Shown: one piece after another, positions 8,743-17,859 of the stretch
How the letters are laid out: the number at the start of each line of letters is the position of its first letter
Numbering within the stretch: position 1 is the stretch's first letter
Origin: an uncultured Bacteroidales bacterium
Lineage (GTDB): Bacteria > Bacteroidota > Bacteroidia > Bacteroidales > ML635J-15
Direction of reading: 5' to 3'
NCBI GenBank assembly: GCA_937899245.1
Contig: CALDKB010000053.1
Span: 1 to 64,000 of the forward strand
Length of the DNA stretch: 64,000 nt
The notes under the pieces: generated by a model
Database searches by the model: none
Told to the model about the DNA's origin: nothing
The model's input: the letters and a program-made list of their open reading frames with translations, nothing else
Translations under genes and position numbers: made by a program

Positions 8743-9614
8743 TGAAAAACTCGAATATTAAACATAAGATAAGAGGTGCTTACTTCACATCAGTGGTAAG
8801 CATCTCGCTTGTTTTATTGCTGTTGGGAATTGTCGGACTATTGATGCTTAGTGCTAAGCAGATGTCCGACTATGTGAAGGAAAACCTTTGTTTTTCCCTT
8901 ATTATCAATAACGAGGCTTCAGAACCGGACATAAAGCAGTTCCAGAAATCGTTGGATACTCATGAGTTCATTAAGTCTACCGAGTATATAACAAAGGAGG
9001 AGGCCGCTGAATTGCTGCAGGATGAGTTGGGTGAGGACTTTATGGAAACATTGGGATACAATCCTTTGTCGCCAACAATCAACGTATATCTGAATTCTGA
9101 TTATGCAAGTCCTGATAGTGTGGCAAAACTGGAGGCCTTTTTTAAATCCAAGTCTGAAATGGTCGATGAAGTTTCCTACCAGCAAAATCTTGTAAATCTG
9201 GTAAACGACAACATAAATAAGGTAAGTATCATTTTGCTTGCTCTTTCGGCTTTGTTCTTCTTGATTTCATTTGCGTTGCTGAACAATACTATTCGTCTGC
9301 AAATTTATTCGAAGCGTTTTGTGATTAACACAATGAAATTGGTGGGGGCAAAACGCAATTTTATTCGTCGTCCGTTCTTGGCATCGGGGGCTTTGCAGGG
9401 ACTTGTCAGCTCGTTTATTGCAATAGCATTGTTGTGCGGTATAATTTATTTTACAAATAATCAGCTCGGCGGTTTTATTGGAGAACTGAATTTTATGATT
9501 ATCGGCTTGCTTTTCCTCGCCATTGCCGTTGTAGGCGTGTTGTTATGTGTATTTGCAACTTTGCTTTCTATAAACAAGTATTTGCGTTTGAAATCAATAA
9601 ATCTATACTATTAA
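8742..9614 (+). CDS. ftsX: Cell-division ABC permease FtsX
   Basis: The 290-residue protein has the FtsX layout: one N-terminal TM segment (~15-37), a periplasmic domain with the N-P-L-x-x-x-x-x-V motif (NPLSPTINVYL), then three C-terminal TM segments. The cytoplasmic KLVGA-K-R-N-F-I-R-R-P-F block is characteristic. With FtsE it controls cell-wall hydrolases at the division site. ftsE is not adjacent. Its ATG overlaps the stop of the Ig-repeat cargo gene. Confidence 0.93.
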   Translation: MKNSNIKHKIRGAYFTSVVSISLVLLLLGIVGLLMLSAKQMSDYVKENLCFSLIINNEASEPDIKQFQKSLDTHEFIKSTEYITKEEAAELLQDELGEDFMETLGYNPLSPTINVYLNSDYASPDSVAKLEAFFKSKSEMVDEVSYQQNLVNLVNDNINKVSIILLALSALFFLISFALLNNTIRLQIYSKRFVINTMKLVGAKRNFIRRPFLASGALQGLVSSFIAIALLCGIIYFTNNQLGGFIGELNFMIIGLLFLAIAVVGVLLCVFATLLSINKYLRLKSINLYY

Positions 9615-9615
9615 T

Positions 9616-9960
9616 ATGATTCGCAGAAAAGAAGAGGCCGAGGTTGTTGTTGCTGAAAATGCAGCGGGAGGCAATGGAAAGATATATAAGAATATGATGG
9701 TTTGTGCCGACGAGATGTATGGCAAGGGACGTATGGTTGCACGTGTCGTTCTTCCTTCGGGAAGTAGCATTGGCGAGCATCCGCATGTGAAAGATGCCGA
9801 ATTGTATTATATATTAAAAGGAGAAGCAACAGTTACCGACAATGATACAAAAACAATTTTGCATGCCGGGGATGCTGTTTTTACTGGCGATGGTAATCGG
9901 CACAGCATTACAAACAATTCGGACGCTGACGTTGAATTCCTTGCGGTAATAATTGAATAG
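9616..9960 (+). CDS. Cupin-fold protein
   Basis: This 114-residue single cupin domain starts 1 nt after ftsX. Cupin motif 1 is visible as G-E-H-P-H-x(5)-E-x(3)-I-L-x-G, with two His and one Glu as likely metal ligands. Motif 2 is G-D-x(6)-G-x-x-H-x-I-x-N. The substrate is unknown; such small cupins bind metals and may be isomerases, dioxygenases or sensors. Its link with ftsX is only transcriptional. Confidence 0.85.
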   Translation: MIRRKEEAEVVVAENAAGGNGKIYKNMMVCADEMYGKGRMVARVVLPSGSSIGEHPHVKDAELYYILKGEATVTDNDTKTILHAGDAVFTGDGNRHSITNNSDADVEFLAVIIE

Positions 9961-9977
9961 ATGAGAAAATAGATAAT

Positions 9978-10009
9978 AAAAAAATGGGACTTTTCAGTCC
10001 CATTTTTTT
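9978..10009. terminator. Bidirectional terminator
   Basis: The stem ATGGGACT/AGTCCCAT with loop TTTC is extended by a matching A-run and T-run. It separates the convergent cupin and DUF59 genes. Confidence 0.88.
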
Positions 10010-10043
10010 ATTCAGCTATTTCAGGTGAAAGATTTTTTTGCCT

Positions 10044-10358
10044 TTATAGCATGTTTAATTCCAATTTTGCTTCGTCGCTAAGCATTTCAGTAGTCCATGG
10101 CGGGTCGAAGACGAGGTTTATGTTTACGGCCTTTATTTCTTCTATTTCCTGAATGGCATCTCGAGCCCATACAACTAAATCTTCGGCCATCGGACAATTA
10201 GGTGCGGTCATTGTCATGTCGATTTCAACATTGTTGTCGTCGTCGATGTCGATTCGATAGACTAGCCCAAGCTCGTAAACGTTTATGTTTATTTCAGGAT
10301 CCTTGACAGTCCTTAGCGCAGCAATAATTTCCTGTTGCAATTCCAATTTTGTCTTCAT
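10044..10358 (-). CDS. DUF59/MIP18-family Fe-S assembly factor
   Basis: The 104-residue protein has the DUF59 signature K-D-P-E-I-N-x-N-V-Y-E-L-G-L-V-Y near its N-terminus. The motif TAPNCPMAED carries the conserved cysteine (Cys55), and WD-P-P-W-T appears near the end as FDPPWTTEML. The family (SufT, MIP18) helps load iron-sulfur clusters onto targets. It lies 4 nt after sufE in an operon trxA-sufE-DUF59, which supports a role in Suf assembly. Confidence 0.9.
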   Translation of the reverse strand: MKTKLELQQEIIAALRTVKDPEININVYELGLVYRIDIDDDNNVEIDMTMTAPNCPMAEDLVVWARDAIQEIEEIKAVNINLVFDPPWTTEMLSDEAKLELNML

Positions 10359-10362
10359 GTTT

Positions 10363-10779
10363 CTACTGTTTTGAGTATGCCAGTGCGTAAATCTTAATTT
10401 GCTTTACCATCGACAGAAGTCCGTTTGAACGGGTGGGGGATAGGTGCTGGGTAAGGCCGATTTTCTCAATGAAATATAAGTCTGCATCAAGAATGTCACG
10501 AGGCGATTGTCCAGACATAACCTTGATAAGCAAAGATGCAATCCCCTTTGTAATTATGGCGTCGCTGTCGGCAGTAAAACTAATCTTGCCGTCGTTGTAG
10601 TCGGCGTGAAACCAAACTTTCGACTGGCAACCTTTGATAAGGTTGTCGTCGGTACGATGTGCCTCGTCGAATTCGGATAGTTCGTTACCCAATTCAATTA
10701 GGTAGGCATATTTGTCCATCCAGTCTTCAAAGACGGAAAAATCTTCGATAATTCCGTCTTGTATTTCGTTTATTGTCAT
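10363..10779 (-). CDS. sufE: Cysteine desulfuration protein SufE
   Basis: The 138-residue protein has the SufE block LIKGCQSKVW with the sulfur-accepting Cys51 and the conserved ending S-P-T-R-x-N-G-L. SufE takes persulfide from SufS and passes it to the SufBCD scaffold. The suf operon itself is not in the window. The gene sits 7 nt after trxA. Confidence 0.94.
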   Translation of the reverse strand: MTINEIQDGIIEDFSVFEDWMDKYAYLIELGNELSEFDEAHRTDDNLIKGCQSKVWFHADYNDGKISFTADSDAIITKGIASLLIKVMSGQSPRDILDADLYFIEKIGLTQHLSPTRSNGLLSMVKQIKIYALAYSKQ

Positions 10780-10786
10780 TTTACGA

Positions 10787-11101
10787 CTATAAAATTGCTT
10801 CGAGTTTGCTGATTAATTGAGATTCTGGAACAGCGCCAACGGTCTTGTCAACAACTTTACCGTCCTTTAGGAAAATGACAGTAGGAACATTTCTAATTCC
10901 GAATTTCATGGCTAGGTCGCCAGCTTCGTCGATGTCGATTTTTCCAATAACAGCGCGACCTGCGTATGTTTCACTCATTTTCTCGATGTATGGCTTAATA
11001 ACCTGGCAAGGTCCACACCATGTTGCTCCGAAGTCCAATACTGCCGGCAATCCTGCTTTCTCAACTACTTCTGCGTAGTTCTGATCGTTAATTTCTAACA
11101 T
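10787..11101 (-). CDS. trxA: Thioredoxin
   Basis: The 104-residue cytosolic thioredoxin has active site WCGPC (Cys29, Cys32), the cis-proline in VPTVIF and the usual length. There is no signal peptide. It is the first gene of the trxA-sufE-DUF59 operon, with a -7 element about 70 nt upstream. Confidence 0.95.
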   Translation of the reverse strand: MLEINDQNYAEVVEKAGLPAVLDFGATWCGPCQVIKPYIEKMSETYAGRAVIGKIDIDEAGDLAMKFGIRNVPTVIFLKDGKVVDKTVGAVPESQLISKLEAIL

Positions 11102-11168
11102 AATCTTCTAATTTTCTAATAATTATAAATTCTTAATTCATGTTTTGCTGCTTGTTGTAGCATTTATG

Positions 11169-11176
11169 CAAAGGTA
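11169..11176 (-). promoter_or_regulatory. -7 element for trxA-sufE-DUF59
   Basis: TACCTTTG on the minus strand implies a leader of roughly 60 nt before trxA. The rest of the trxA-rarA interval (about 230 bp) shows no gene. Confidence 0.6.
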
Positions 11177-11406
11177 GATTTATTATTTTTCTTTTCAGTC
11201 CAATACATAAAACAAGTTTTTAACATAATTGTTTTTGCTGTTAATAATGTGTGATTCCTTTTTTAGTGGGCTAATTTTTATTACTTTGCTGTTCCTTGGC
11301 CTTTGTTTTACGATAAACACACTTGCAATAATTTCTTCTTATTGACGTGTCGTTATAAACAAAAAAACATGGAAACAATTAGAAATGGTGTACCCAAAAC
11401 TTTCTT

Positions 11407-11414
11407 TATCTTTG
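11407..11414 (+). promoter_or_regulatory. -7 element for rarA
   Basis: TATCTTTG lies 15 nt before the ATG at 11430. It rules out the longer in-frame start at 11385. Confidence 0.72.
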
Positions 11415-11429
11415 CAAAAAAATATCTTG

Positions 11430-12695
11430 ATGTTGTCCGGAACAAAACCATTGGCAGAAAGGATGCGTCCGCATAGTTTCGACGACTATGCCGGACAGGA
11501 GCATCTAGTAGGAAAAAATGCACCTTTGCGTAGGTCAATCGAGGCTGGAAGAATCCCTTCAATGATTTTGTGGGGGCCTCCTGGAGTGGGAAAAACGACG
11601 TTGGTGACAGTTATTTCGCAAATAACCGAACGTAATTTCATCACATTGAGTGCCGTAAATAGTGGCGTAAAGGAGGTCCGCGAGGTGATTGACAATGCCA
11701 AGAGGTCTAACTTGTTCTCAAAGGGTACGCCAATTCTTTTCATCGACGAAATACATCGTTTCAACAAGTCGCAGCAGGACTCGCTACTCGGTGCGGTGGA
11801 AGATGGCACTATTACTTTAATAGGTGCGACGACCGAAAATCCTTCGTTTGAAGTGATATCTCCGCTTTTGTCGCGTTGTCAGGTGTATGTGCTTAAACAT
11901 TTGGAAGAAAAAGATCTGGATAAACTTATTGACAAGGCGATAACAACCGACGTCGAATTGTCGAAACGCAATATTCGGGTCGAAGAGCGAGATGCACTTT
12001 ATAGATTTTCGGGTGGCGATGGGCGAAAGCTATACAATATTCTGGACCTCGTATGCAGTACTGATGAGCAGGAAATTGTTATTACAAACGATCTGGTAGT
12101 CAGTCGTCTGCAGGAAAACATGGCAATTTACGACAAGTCGGGTGAACAGCATTACGATATTATTTCTGCATTCATAAAGTCTATTCGAGGTTCCGATCCC
12201 GATGCCGCCGTATATTGGCTTGCCCGCATGATTGAAGGTGGCGAGGACATTAAGTTTATTGCTCGCCGTCTGATAATATCGGCTTCGGAGGATGTCGGGC
12301 TTGCAAATCCGAATGCAATGCTAATTGCCAATGCGTGTTTTGAGGCGGTTGACAAGATAGGAATGCCCGAAGCTCGTATTCCGCTGGCCGAGGCAACCAT
12401 ATATCTGGCAACTAGCCCCAAAAGTAATTCTGCTTATATGGCTGTAAATGAGGCTTTGGAAAAAGTGAAGGAAACTGGTGATCTGCCTGTGCCGCTTCAT
12501 TTGCGAAATGCTCCGACAAAGTTGATGAAAAACTTGAATTATGGTGTTGATTACAAGTATGCACACGACTTTCCGAATCATTATGTCAAGCAGCAGTACC
12601 TTCCCGACAAGCTTACAGAAACGACTTTTTACAAGCCGGCACCAAACCAGAAAGAGGAGCAGATAAAAAAGTGGATGGATTTTCTAAAAAAGTAA
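11430..12695 (+). CDS. rarA: Replication-associated recombination protein A (RarA/MgsA)
   Basis: The 421-residue AAA+ clamp-loader-like ATPase has Walker A GPPGVGKT (49-56), Walker B DEIH (106-109) and sensor region GATTENPSFEV, followed by the RarA tetramerisation domain. It acts at stalled replication forks, probably with SSB. The chosen start gives MLSGTKPLAERMRP, the normal family N-terminus. The next gene begins 9 nt later. Confidence 0.95.
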   Translation: MLSGTKPLAERMRPHSFDDYAGQEHLVGKNAPLRRSIEAGRIPSMILWGPPGVGKTTLVTVISQITERNFITLSAVNSGVKEVREVIDNAKRSNLFSKGTPILFIDEIHRFNKSQQDSLLGAVEDGTITLIGATTENPSFEVISPLLSRCQVYVLKHLEEKDLDKLIDKAITTDVELSKRNIRVEERDALYRFSGGDGRKLYNILDLVCSTDEQEIVITNDLVVSRLQENMAIYDKSGEQHYDIISAFIKSIRGSDPDAAVYWLARMIEGGEDIKFIARRLIISASEDVGLANPNAMLIANACFEAVDKIGMPEARIPLAEATIYLATSPKSNSAYMAVNEALEKVKETGDLPVPLHLRNAPTKLMKNLNYGVDYKYAHDFPNHYVKQQYLPDKLTETTFYKPAPNQKEEQIKKWMDFLKK

Positions 12696-12704
12696 TCTTG
12701 TAAC

Positions 12705-13175
12705 ATGTATTCAAAGGCGGAAGCCGCGCAGATTAGACGTCAATTTTGGGTGAAATTCGATGAGTTTTCACGCCCTTACCTGCCAAAAAATGGCAAATGG
12801 ATGACATATAATACAGGTATAAAGGATTTCGTACTGAAATTTGACATTACTAGATCGTATGCACGTGTGATGCTAGCCATTGAAAATAAAAACGAGGATG
12901 TCAGGTTCGACATATTCTGCAAATTGCACGAATGCGTGCTTGTGCTTAACAATTATCTTGGCGAAGGATGGACCTGGGACGAAATGTTTATCCTCGAAAA
13001 TGGTAAGCCAGTGTGCACTTTATACAAGCAAATAGATGATGTGGATATTTATCGTAGCGAGTGCTGGCCAACTGTACACAAGTTTTTCGCAGAAGAAATG
13101 ACAAAACTCGAAAAGGCAATTGTGGAGATACGCCCATTTTTCGAAGACTATGTGAAAAACGCAATCAAAAAATAA
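12705..13175 (+). CDS. DUF4268 protein
   Basis: The 156-residue protein is compact, with many aromatic and charged residues and no signal peptide or TM segment. It fits the DUF4268 family, whose fold is often grouped with nuclease-like domains; no function is established. The motif YNTGIKDFVLKF and the C-terminal region W-P-x-x-x-x-F-F-x-E-E-M-x-K-L-E are the recognisable parts. It lies close behind rarA and may be co-transcribed. Confidence 0.72.
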   Translation: MYSKAEAAQIRRQFWVKFDEFSRPYLPKNGKWMTYNTGIKDFVLKFDITRSYARVMLAIENKNEDVRFDIFCKLHECVLVLNNYLGEGWTWDEMFILENGKPVCTLYKQIDDVDIYRSECWPTVHKFFAEEMTKLEKAIVEIRPFFEDYVKNAIKK

Positions 13176-13219
13176 TTTCTTTAGCACATCTTTTTGTTGC
13201 GCATCATGCACGAGGCATA

Positions 13220-13256
13220 AAACAACATCAAACAATTTGTAAACATTTCAAACAAC
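13220..13256. repeat. Phased AAAC units upstream of a promoter
   Basis: Four AAAC units start at 13220, 13230, 13241 and 13250. The last one is 12 bp before the -7 element, the same spacing as in the long array before aat. Confidence 0.6.
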
Positions 13257-13261
13257 TTCGT

Positions 13262-13269
13262 TATATTTG
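13262..13269 (+). promoter_or_regulatory. -7 element for the S9 peptidase
   Basis: TATATTTG lies 19 nt before the ATG at 13289, which makes the longer upstream frame untranslated. Confidence 0.7.
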
Positions 13270-13288
13270 CAATCTAAAATTTATCAAA

Positions 13289-15469
13289 ATGAACAAATTG
13301 AAATTTTATTTGCCAGTAATTATGCTTTTGTCTGTGGCTTTTAATATGCCAGCGCAAAAGCAAATAACAGTTGACGACCTATACAGGTACGGAACTTTCC
13401 GTCAAAGAGGCGTTTATGGAATTGAATCGATGAAGGATGGTGAAACATACACCAATCTTACTCCAGGTCGAGATGGTATTCTCAAGTATAGTTACAAGAC
13501 AGGAGAGAAAATAGAAACCATTTTGATGGTCGGAGATTTTAAACTAGGTGATAAATTCGATTATATATATGACTATCAATTCAGTTCTGACGAGTCGAAA
13601 ATTATGTTTTCCACCGTGTATGAGCCAATATACCGTCATTCGTTTACGGCGGAATACTATATTTATGATATAAATACCAAGCAGCTGGTTCGATTGTCGG
13701 AGAACGGAAAGCAGCAGTTGGCTTCGTTTTCGCCGGATGGCAGCAAGGTAGCTTTCGTACGCAAGAACAATTTGTACGTAAAGAATATCGAGGACAAGAA
13801 TGCAAAGGAAGTCCAGCTTACAAAAGATGGCGAATGGAACAAGATAATTAATGGCGCTCCCGACTGGGTTTACGAGGAGGAGTTCAGCTACAATAAGGCA
13901 TACGACTGGTCGTCAGACGGAAAGAAAATAGCATTTTTGCGTACCGATGAGTCGAACGTGAAGTTGTTCGGCATGACCATGTATGGCGAGCTTTATCCCG
14001 AAACCTACGAGTACAAATATCCAAAGGCCGGCGAGGAGAACTCTAAGGTTGAACTTCGCATAGTTGATGTTGAAACAGGAAAGGTTATGGTTGCTGATAT
14101 GGGCAATCTCGACGACCAGTATATTCCTAGGCTAAAGTTTACTAACGATGCAAACTTGTTGTTGGCAGTGAAGCTTAATCGCTTGCAGAACAAGTACGAG
14201 TTGTTCCTTATAAATGCTACCGACGGTTCATCAAAGGTAATTCAGACCTTGACGGATAAGAATTATCTGGAAATCAATGATGATTTGACATTCCTTCCAG
14301 ACAACAAGCATTTTATCACCTCGCACGAATCAAACGGTTATCGTCATATCTACATGTACGATATGAATGGAAATCTTGTTAAGCAGCTTACGGACGGCAA
14401 GTGGGAGGTTACTGCAGTATATGGTATCGATGATGATGGTATTGTATATTTCCAGGCAGCAAAAAATTCGCCGTTGCGTAGAGAGGTTTATTCTGTTGAT
14501 ACTAAGAAGGGTAAGATTGTTGAATTGAGCAGGGAAAAGGGAACAAACGATGCCAACTTCAGCGCTAGCTTCAAATATTTTATTAACACATTCAGCGATG
14601 CCAATACGCCGCAAATTATTACGCTATGCGACAATAAGGGCAAGGTAATCCGCGAATTGGAGAGCAATAAGGTTCTTGCTGAAAAGATAAATGGCGATTA
14701 CAAATTTGCCAAGAAGGAGTTCTTTACATTCACAACCGAATATGGTGATGAACTAAATGGCTGGATGGTAAAGCCGACAAACTTTGACCCAAAGAAGAAG
14801 TATCCGGTATTCATGTATGTTTATGGCGGACCGGGTTCGCAGACCGTAGCCGATACTTGGGACGGTTCGATGCCGTGGTATCAGATTTTTGCCCAGAACG
14901 GTTATATGATTGTGTCGGTTGACAATAGGGGCACTGGTTTCAGAGGCCGCGATTTCCGCCAGACCACTTACGGTCAGCTTGGTAAATACGAGGTTCTTGA
15001 CCAGATTGCTGCCGCAAAATATCTGGGAACTTTGGACTATGTCGACAAAGATAGGATAGGTATTTTCGGTTGGAGCTATGGCGGATACATGTCAAGTTTG
15101 TGCATGACTATCGGCGCTGATTATTTCAAGGTAGGTATTGCTGTTGCACCTGTAACAACTTGGAGATATTACGATTCTGTATATACTGAACGTTATAATG
15201 GTTTGCCGAAGGACAACGCTGCTGGCTACGACGACAATTCGCCAATCAACCACGCAAAGGAAATGAAGGGCAAGTATTTGTTAGTTCATGGAACTGCCGA
15301 CGATAATGTTCACTTCCAGAATTCGGTCGATTGGGTTGACAAGCTTATAGAGGCCGACGTTCAGTTCGACCTGATGTATTATCCGAACAAGGATCATAGC
15401 ATTTATGGCGGAAATACACGCTACCATCTTTACACAAAGATGACAAACTATATTTTGAACAATTTGTAA
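13289..15469 (+). CDS. Dipeptidyl-peptidase IV-like S9 serine peptidase
   Basis: The 726-residue protein has a signal peptide (~22 residues, ending near MPAQK). An eight-bladed DPP4-type propeller (with the motif DWVYEEEF that supplies the N-terminus-binding glutamates) precedes an alpha/beta-hydrolase domain. The triad is Ser596 in GWSYGG, Asp671 in HGTADD and His703 in DHSIYGG. It removes X-Pro or X-Ala dipeptides from peptides in the periplasm or at the surface, which suits a peptide-using lifestyle. No T9SS domain is present. The terminator after it marks a single-gene unit. Confidence 0.93.
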   Translation: MNKLKFYLPVIMLLSVAFNMPAQKQITVDDLYRYGTFRQRGVYGIESMKDGETYTNLTPGRDGILKYSYKTGEKIETILMVGDFKLGDKFDYIYDYQFSSDESKIMFSTVYEPIYRHSFTAEYYIYDINTKQLVRLSENGKQQLASFSPDGSKVAFVRKNNLYVKNIEDKNAKEVQLTKDGEWNKIINGAPDWVYEEEFSYNKAYDWSSDGKKIAFLRTDESNVKLFGMTMYGELYPETYEYKYPKAGEENSKVELRIVDVETGKVMVADMGNLDDQYIPRLKFTNDANLLLAVKLNRLQNKYELFLINATDGSSKVIQTLTDKNYLEINDDLTFLPDNKHFITSHESNGYRHIYMYDMNGNLVKQLTDGKWEVTAVYGIDDDGIVYFQAAKNSPLRREVYSVDTKKGKIVELSREKGTNDANFSASFKYFINTFSDANTPQIITLCDNKGKVIRELESNKVLAEKINGDYKFAKKEFFTFTTEYGDELNGWMVKPTNFDPKKKYPVFMYVYGGPGSQTVADTWDGSMPWYQIFAQNGYMIVSVDNRGTGFRGRDFRQTTYGQLGKYEVLDQIAAAKYLGTLDYVDKDRIGIFGWSYGGYMSSLCMTIGADYFKVGIAVAPVTTWRYYDSVYTERYNGLPKDNAAGYDDNSPINHAKEMKGKYLLVHGTADDNVHFQNSVDWVDKLIEADVQFDLMYYPNKDHSIYGGNTRYHLYTKMTNYILNNL

Positions 15470-15504
15470 TTTTTATTTTTAAATCCTTTAATCGGTTTAC
15501 AATG

Positions 15505-15534
15505 AGTCGCCTCGAAAGGGGCGACTTTTTTTTT
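15505..15534 (+). terminator. Terminator after the S9 peptidase
   Basis: A 9-bp stem with a GAAA tetraloop is followed by nine T residues. Confidence 0.88.
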
Positions 15535-15597
15535 GAGTTGCTTTAAGGCTGTTCATATTATTGCATAAACAGAATTGCATAATTGACAATTAAATCT

Positions 15598-15605
15598 TAT
15601 CTTTG
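15598..15605 (+). promoter_or_regulatory. -7 element for the acyl-CoA synthetase
   Basis: TATCTTTG lies 32 nt before the ATG. A TTGAC sequence about 14 nt upstream may belong to the -33 region. Confidence 0.65.
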
Positions 15606-15637
15606 CACGCATCAAACGAAAAATTAATTAAAAAGAT

Positions 15638-17710
15638 ATGATTAGCAATAAGTTATTAGATCCTAAAAGTATTGTCGTTGTTGGCGGTTCCGACGATGTG
15701 CAGAAACCTGGCGGAAAGGCGTTGAAAAACCTTTTGGAAAGTCCGTTCAAGGGTCAGGTTTATGTAGTAAATCCTAAATTGGATATAGTACAGGGCGTAA
15801 AGAGCTACCGTACTGTTGAAGAACTTCCGGAGGTTGATTGCGCTGTGATTTGTATCGCTGCAAAATTCTGCGTCCACACAGTTGATGTACTTGCAAACCA
15901 GAAAAAAACAGGAGGTTTCATTATCGTTTCTGCTGGCTTTAGCGAGGAAAATGCCGAAGGCGCAAAAATCGAAAAGCAGATTGTTGACATTATCAACTCT
16001 GTTAAGGGTAGCCTTATCGGACCTAATTGTACAGGTTTCTTGAACAACAATTATGCAGGTAACTTCGACACACCAATTCCACAGCTCGATCCTAAGGGTG
16101 TTGATTTCATCACAGGTTCCGGTGCAACTGCAGTATTCATTAAGGAATATGGTATTTCAAACGGCTTGAAGTTTAATAGTGTTTGGGCTGTTGGTAATTC
16201 TGCACAGATGGGCATAGAGGAAGTCCTCGAGCATTTGGACGAAACCTTTGATCCAGAAAAGAGTTCGCGCGTAATTATGCTTTATATGGAAAAGATTAGC
16301 AATCCGCAGAAGATGTTGAAGCATTCTCGCTCTCTTATCAACAAGGGTTGCCGCATCGCTGCTATTAAGTCCGGCGGTTCTGCTGCAGGAAGCCGTGCTG
16401 CTTCGTCGCACACTGGCGCTCTTGCAACTAATGACGCTGCTGTAGATGCTCTTTTCCGCAAGGCTGGTATCGTTCGTTGCCAAAACCGTCAGGAATTGAC
16501 AACTGTATGCGCTATCTTCATGCATCCGGAAGTTAAGGGTAAGAACATGGCCGTTATCACTCACGCAGGAGGTCCTGCTGTTATGCTTACCGACGTTCTT
16601 TCAAACAATGGTATGGACGTTCCGCATTTGGAAGGCCCGAAGGCAGAAGCCCTTCTCGCAAAATTATTCCCTGGCTCTTCTGTAGGAAATCCAATCGACT
16701 TCCTTGCAACAGGTACGGCTCAGCAGCTTGCTGACATCATCGATGCTTGCGAAAACGATTTCGACAATATCGACTGCATGTGCGTAATTTTCGGTTCTCC
16801 GGGCTTGTTCCCGAACTGGGAAGTTTACAAGGTGCTTGACGAAAAGATGAAGACTTGCAAGAAGCCTATTTTCCCGATATTGCCATCTATTATCAATGTT
16901 AAGGACGAAATCGCTGATTTTATCAACAATAAGGGTAGAATTAACTTCCCGGAAGAATGTGTATTCGGTAACGCATTGTGCAAGATTTACCATACACCAA
17001 AGCCACAACCAGAAAACGTTGAACTTCCAAAGATTGATGTCGCTCGTATCCGCAAGACTATTGACCGCGTAGGCAATGGCTATATGGAAATTGCTGACTA
17101 CAACGAACTCCTCGACGCAGCAGGTATCAACCGCAAGAAATCTGTAGAAGTTGATAAGAAGGAAGATGCACTAGCTTTCGCAAAGGAAGTAGGATGCAGC
17201 AAGGATGTTCCGTTAGTTATGAAGGTTGTCGGCCCGTTGCATAAGAGCGATGTCGGCGGTGTAACTCTAGGCGTTAAGGATTTGGATACCGTTGCAAAGG
17301 AATTCGACCGCTTGATCGCAATCAAGGATACATACGCAGTAGAAATGTATCCGATGCTTGACGGTACCGATGTATATATAGGTGCAATCCGTGATGCTAA
17401 ATTCGGACATCAGGTATTCTTCGGACTTGGTGGTATCTTTATCGAAGTTTTGAAGGACGTCCAGAGTGCTTTGGCACCAATCACGGCCGGCGAAGCAAAG
17501 GAAATGCTTACCAAGTTGAGAGGCTATAAGATTTTGCAGGGCGTTCGTGGACAGGAACCAGTTAACTTGGACATCTATGCAGAACAGGTTGCCCGCGTTA
17601 GCGCATTGGTAATGGCAGCTCCTGAAATTGCCGAGATGGACTTGAATCCATTGCTTGGAAATCCTCGCAATGTTGTTGCCGTTGACGCTCGTATAAGAAT
17701 AGAAAAGTAA
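15638..17710 (+). CDS. ADP-forming acetate/acyl-CoA ligase, fused alpha-beta
   Basis: This 690-residue NDP-forming acyl-CoA synthetase carries, in order, a CoA-binding Rossmann domain (VVVGGSDDVQKPGG), a ligase-CoA domain with the phospho-accepting His258 in SSHTGAL, and an ATP-grasp domain. Such enzymes turn acetyl-CoA (or other acyl-CoA), ADP and phosphate into acid and ATP, giving ATP from fermentation. Alpha and beta parts are fused, as in many bacteria. Codon choice is strongly biased to a small set, in keeping with high expression. It is monocistronic between its promoter and terminator. Confidence 0.92.
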   Translation: MISNKLLDPKSIVVVGGSDDVQKPGGKALKNLLESPFKGQVYVVNPKLDIVQGVKSYRTVEELPEVDCAVICIAAKFCVHTVDVLANQKKTGGFIIVSAGFSEENAEGAKIEKQIVDIINSVKGSLIGPNCTGFLNNNYAGNFDTPIPQLDPKGVDFITGSGATAVFIKEYGISNGLKFNSVWAVGNSAQMGIEEVLEHLDETFDPEKSSRVIMLYMEKISNPQKMLKHSRSLINKGCRIAAIKSGGSAAGSRAASSHTGALATNDAAVDALFRKAGIVRCQNRQELTTVCAIFMHPEVKGKNMAVITHAGGPAVMLTDVLSNNGMDVPHLEGPKAEALLAKLFPGSSVGNPIDFLATGTAQQLADIIDACENDFDNIDCMCVIFGSPGLFPNWEVYKVLDEKMKTCKKPIFPILPSIINVKDEIADFINNKGRINFPEECVFGNALCKIYHTPKPQPENVELPKIDVARIRKTIDRVGNGYMEIADYNELLDAAGINRKKSVEVDKKEDALAFAKEVGCSKDVPLVMKVVGPLHKSDVGGVTLGVKDLDTVAKEFDRLIAIKDTYAVEMYPMLDGTDVYIGAIRDAKFGHQVFFGLGGIFIEVLKDVQSALAPITAGEAKEMLTKLRGYKILQGVRGQEPVNLDIYAEQVARVSALVMAAPEIAEMDLNPLLGNPRNVVAVDARIRIEK

Positions 17711-17734
17711 TTTTCTAAACCATATTATTAAAAT

Positions 17735-17773
17735 GCAAGAATTTTCTGAGATGGAAGTTCTTGCGTTTTTTTT
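17735..17773 (+). terminator. Terminator after the acyl-CoA ligase
   Basis: GCAAGAA (17735-17741) pairs with TTCTTGC (17758-17764), with a longer loop and an eight-T tail. Confidence 0.72.
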
Positions 17774-17859
17774 GCGCCAGCAATGCGATTTTTATATGGT
17801 GTTTTAAATATGCCATATTTTTTGTACCTTCGCGAACTTAAAAATAGAACGATATAACA

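Noticed and set aside
11385..11429. Longer N-terminus for rarA
   Set aside because: The -7 element lies inside this segment, and the family N-terminus begins at 11430.
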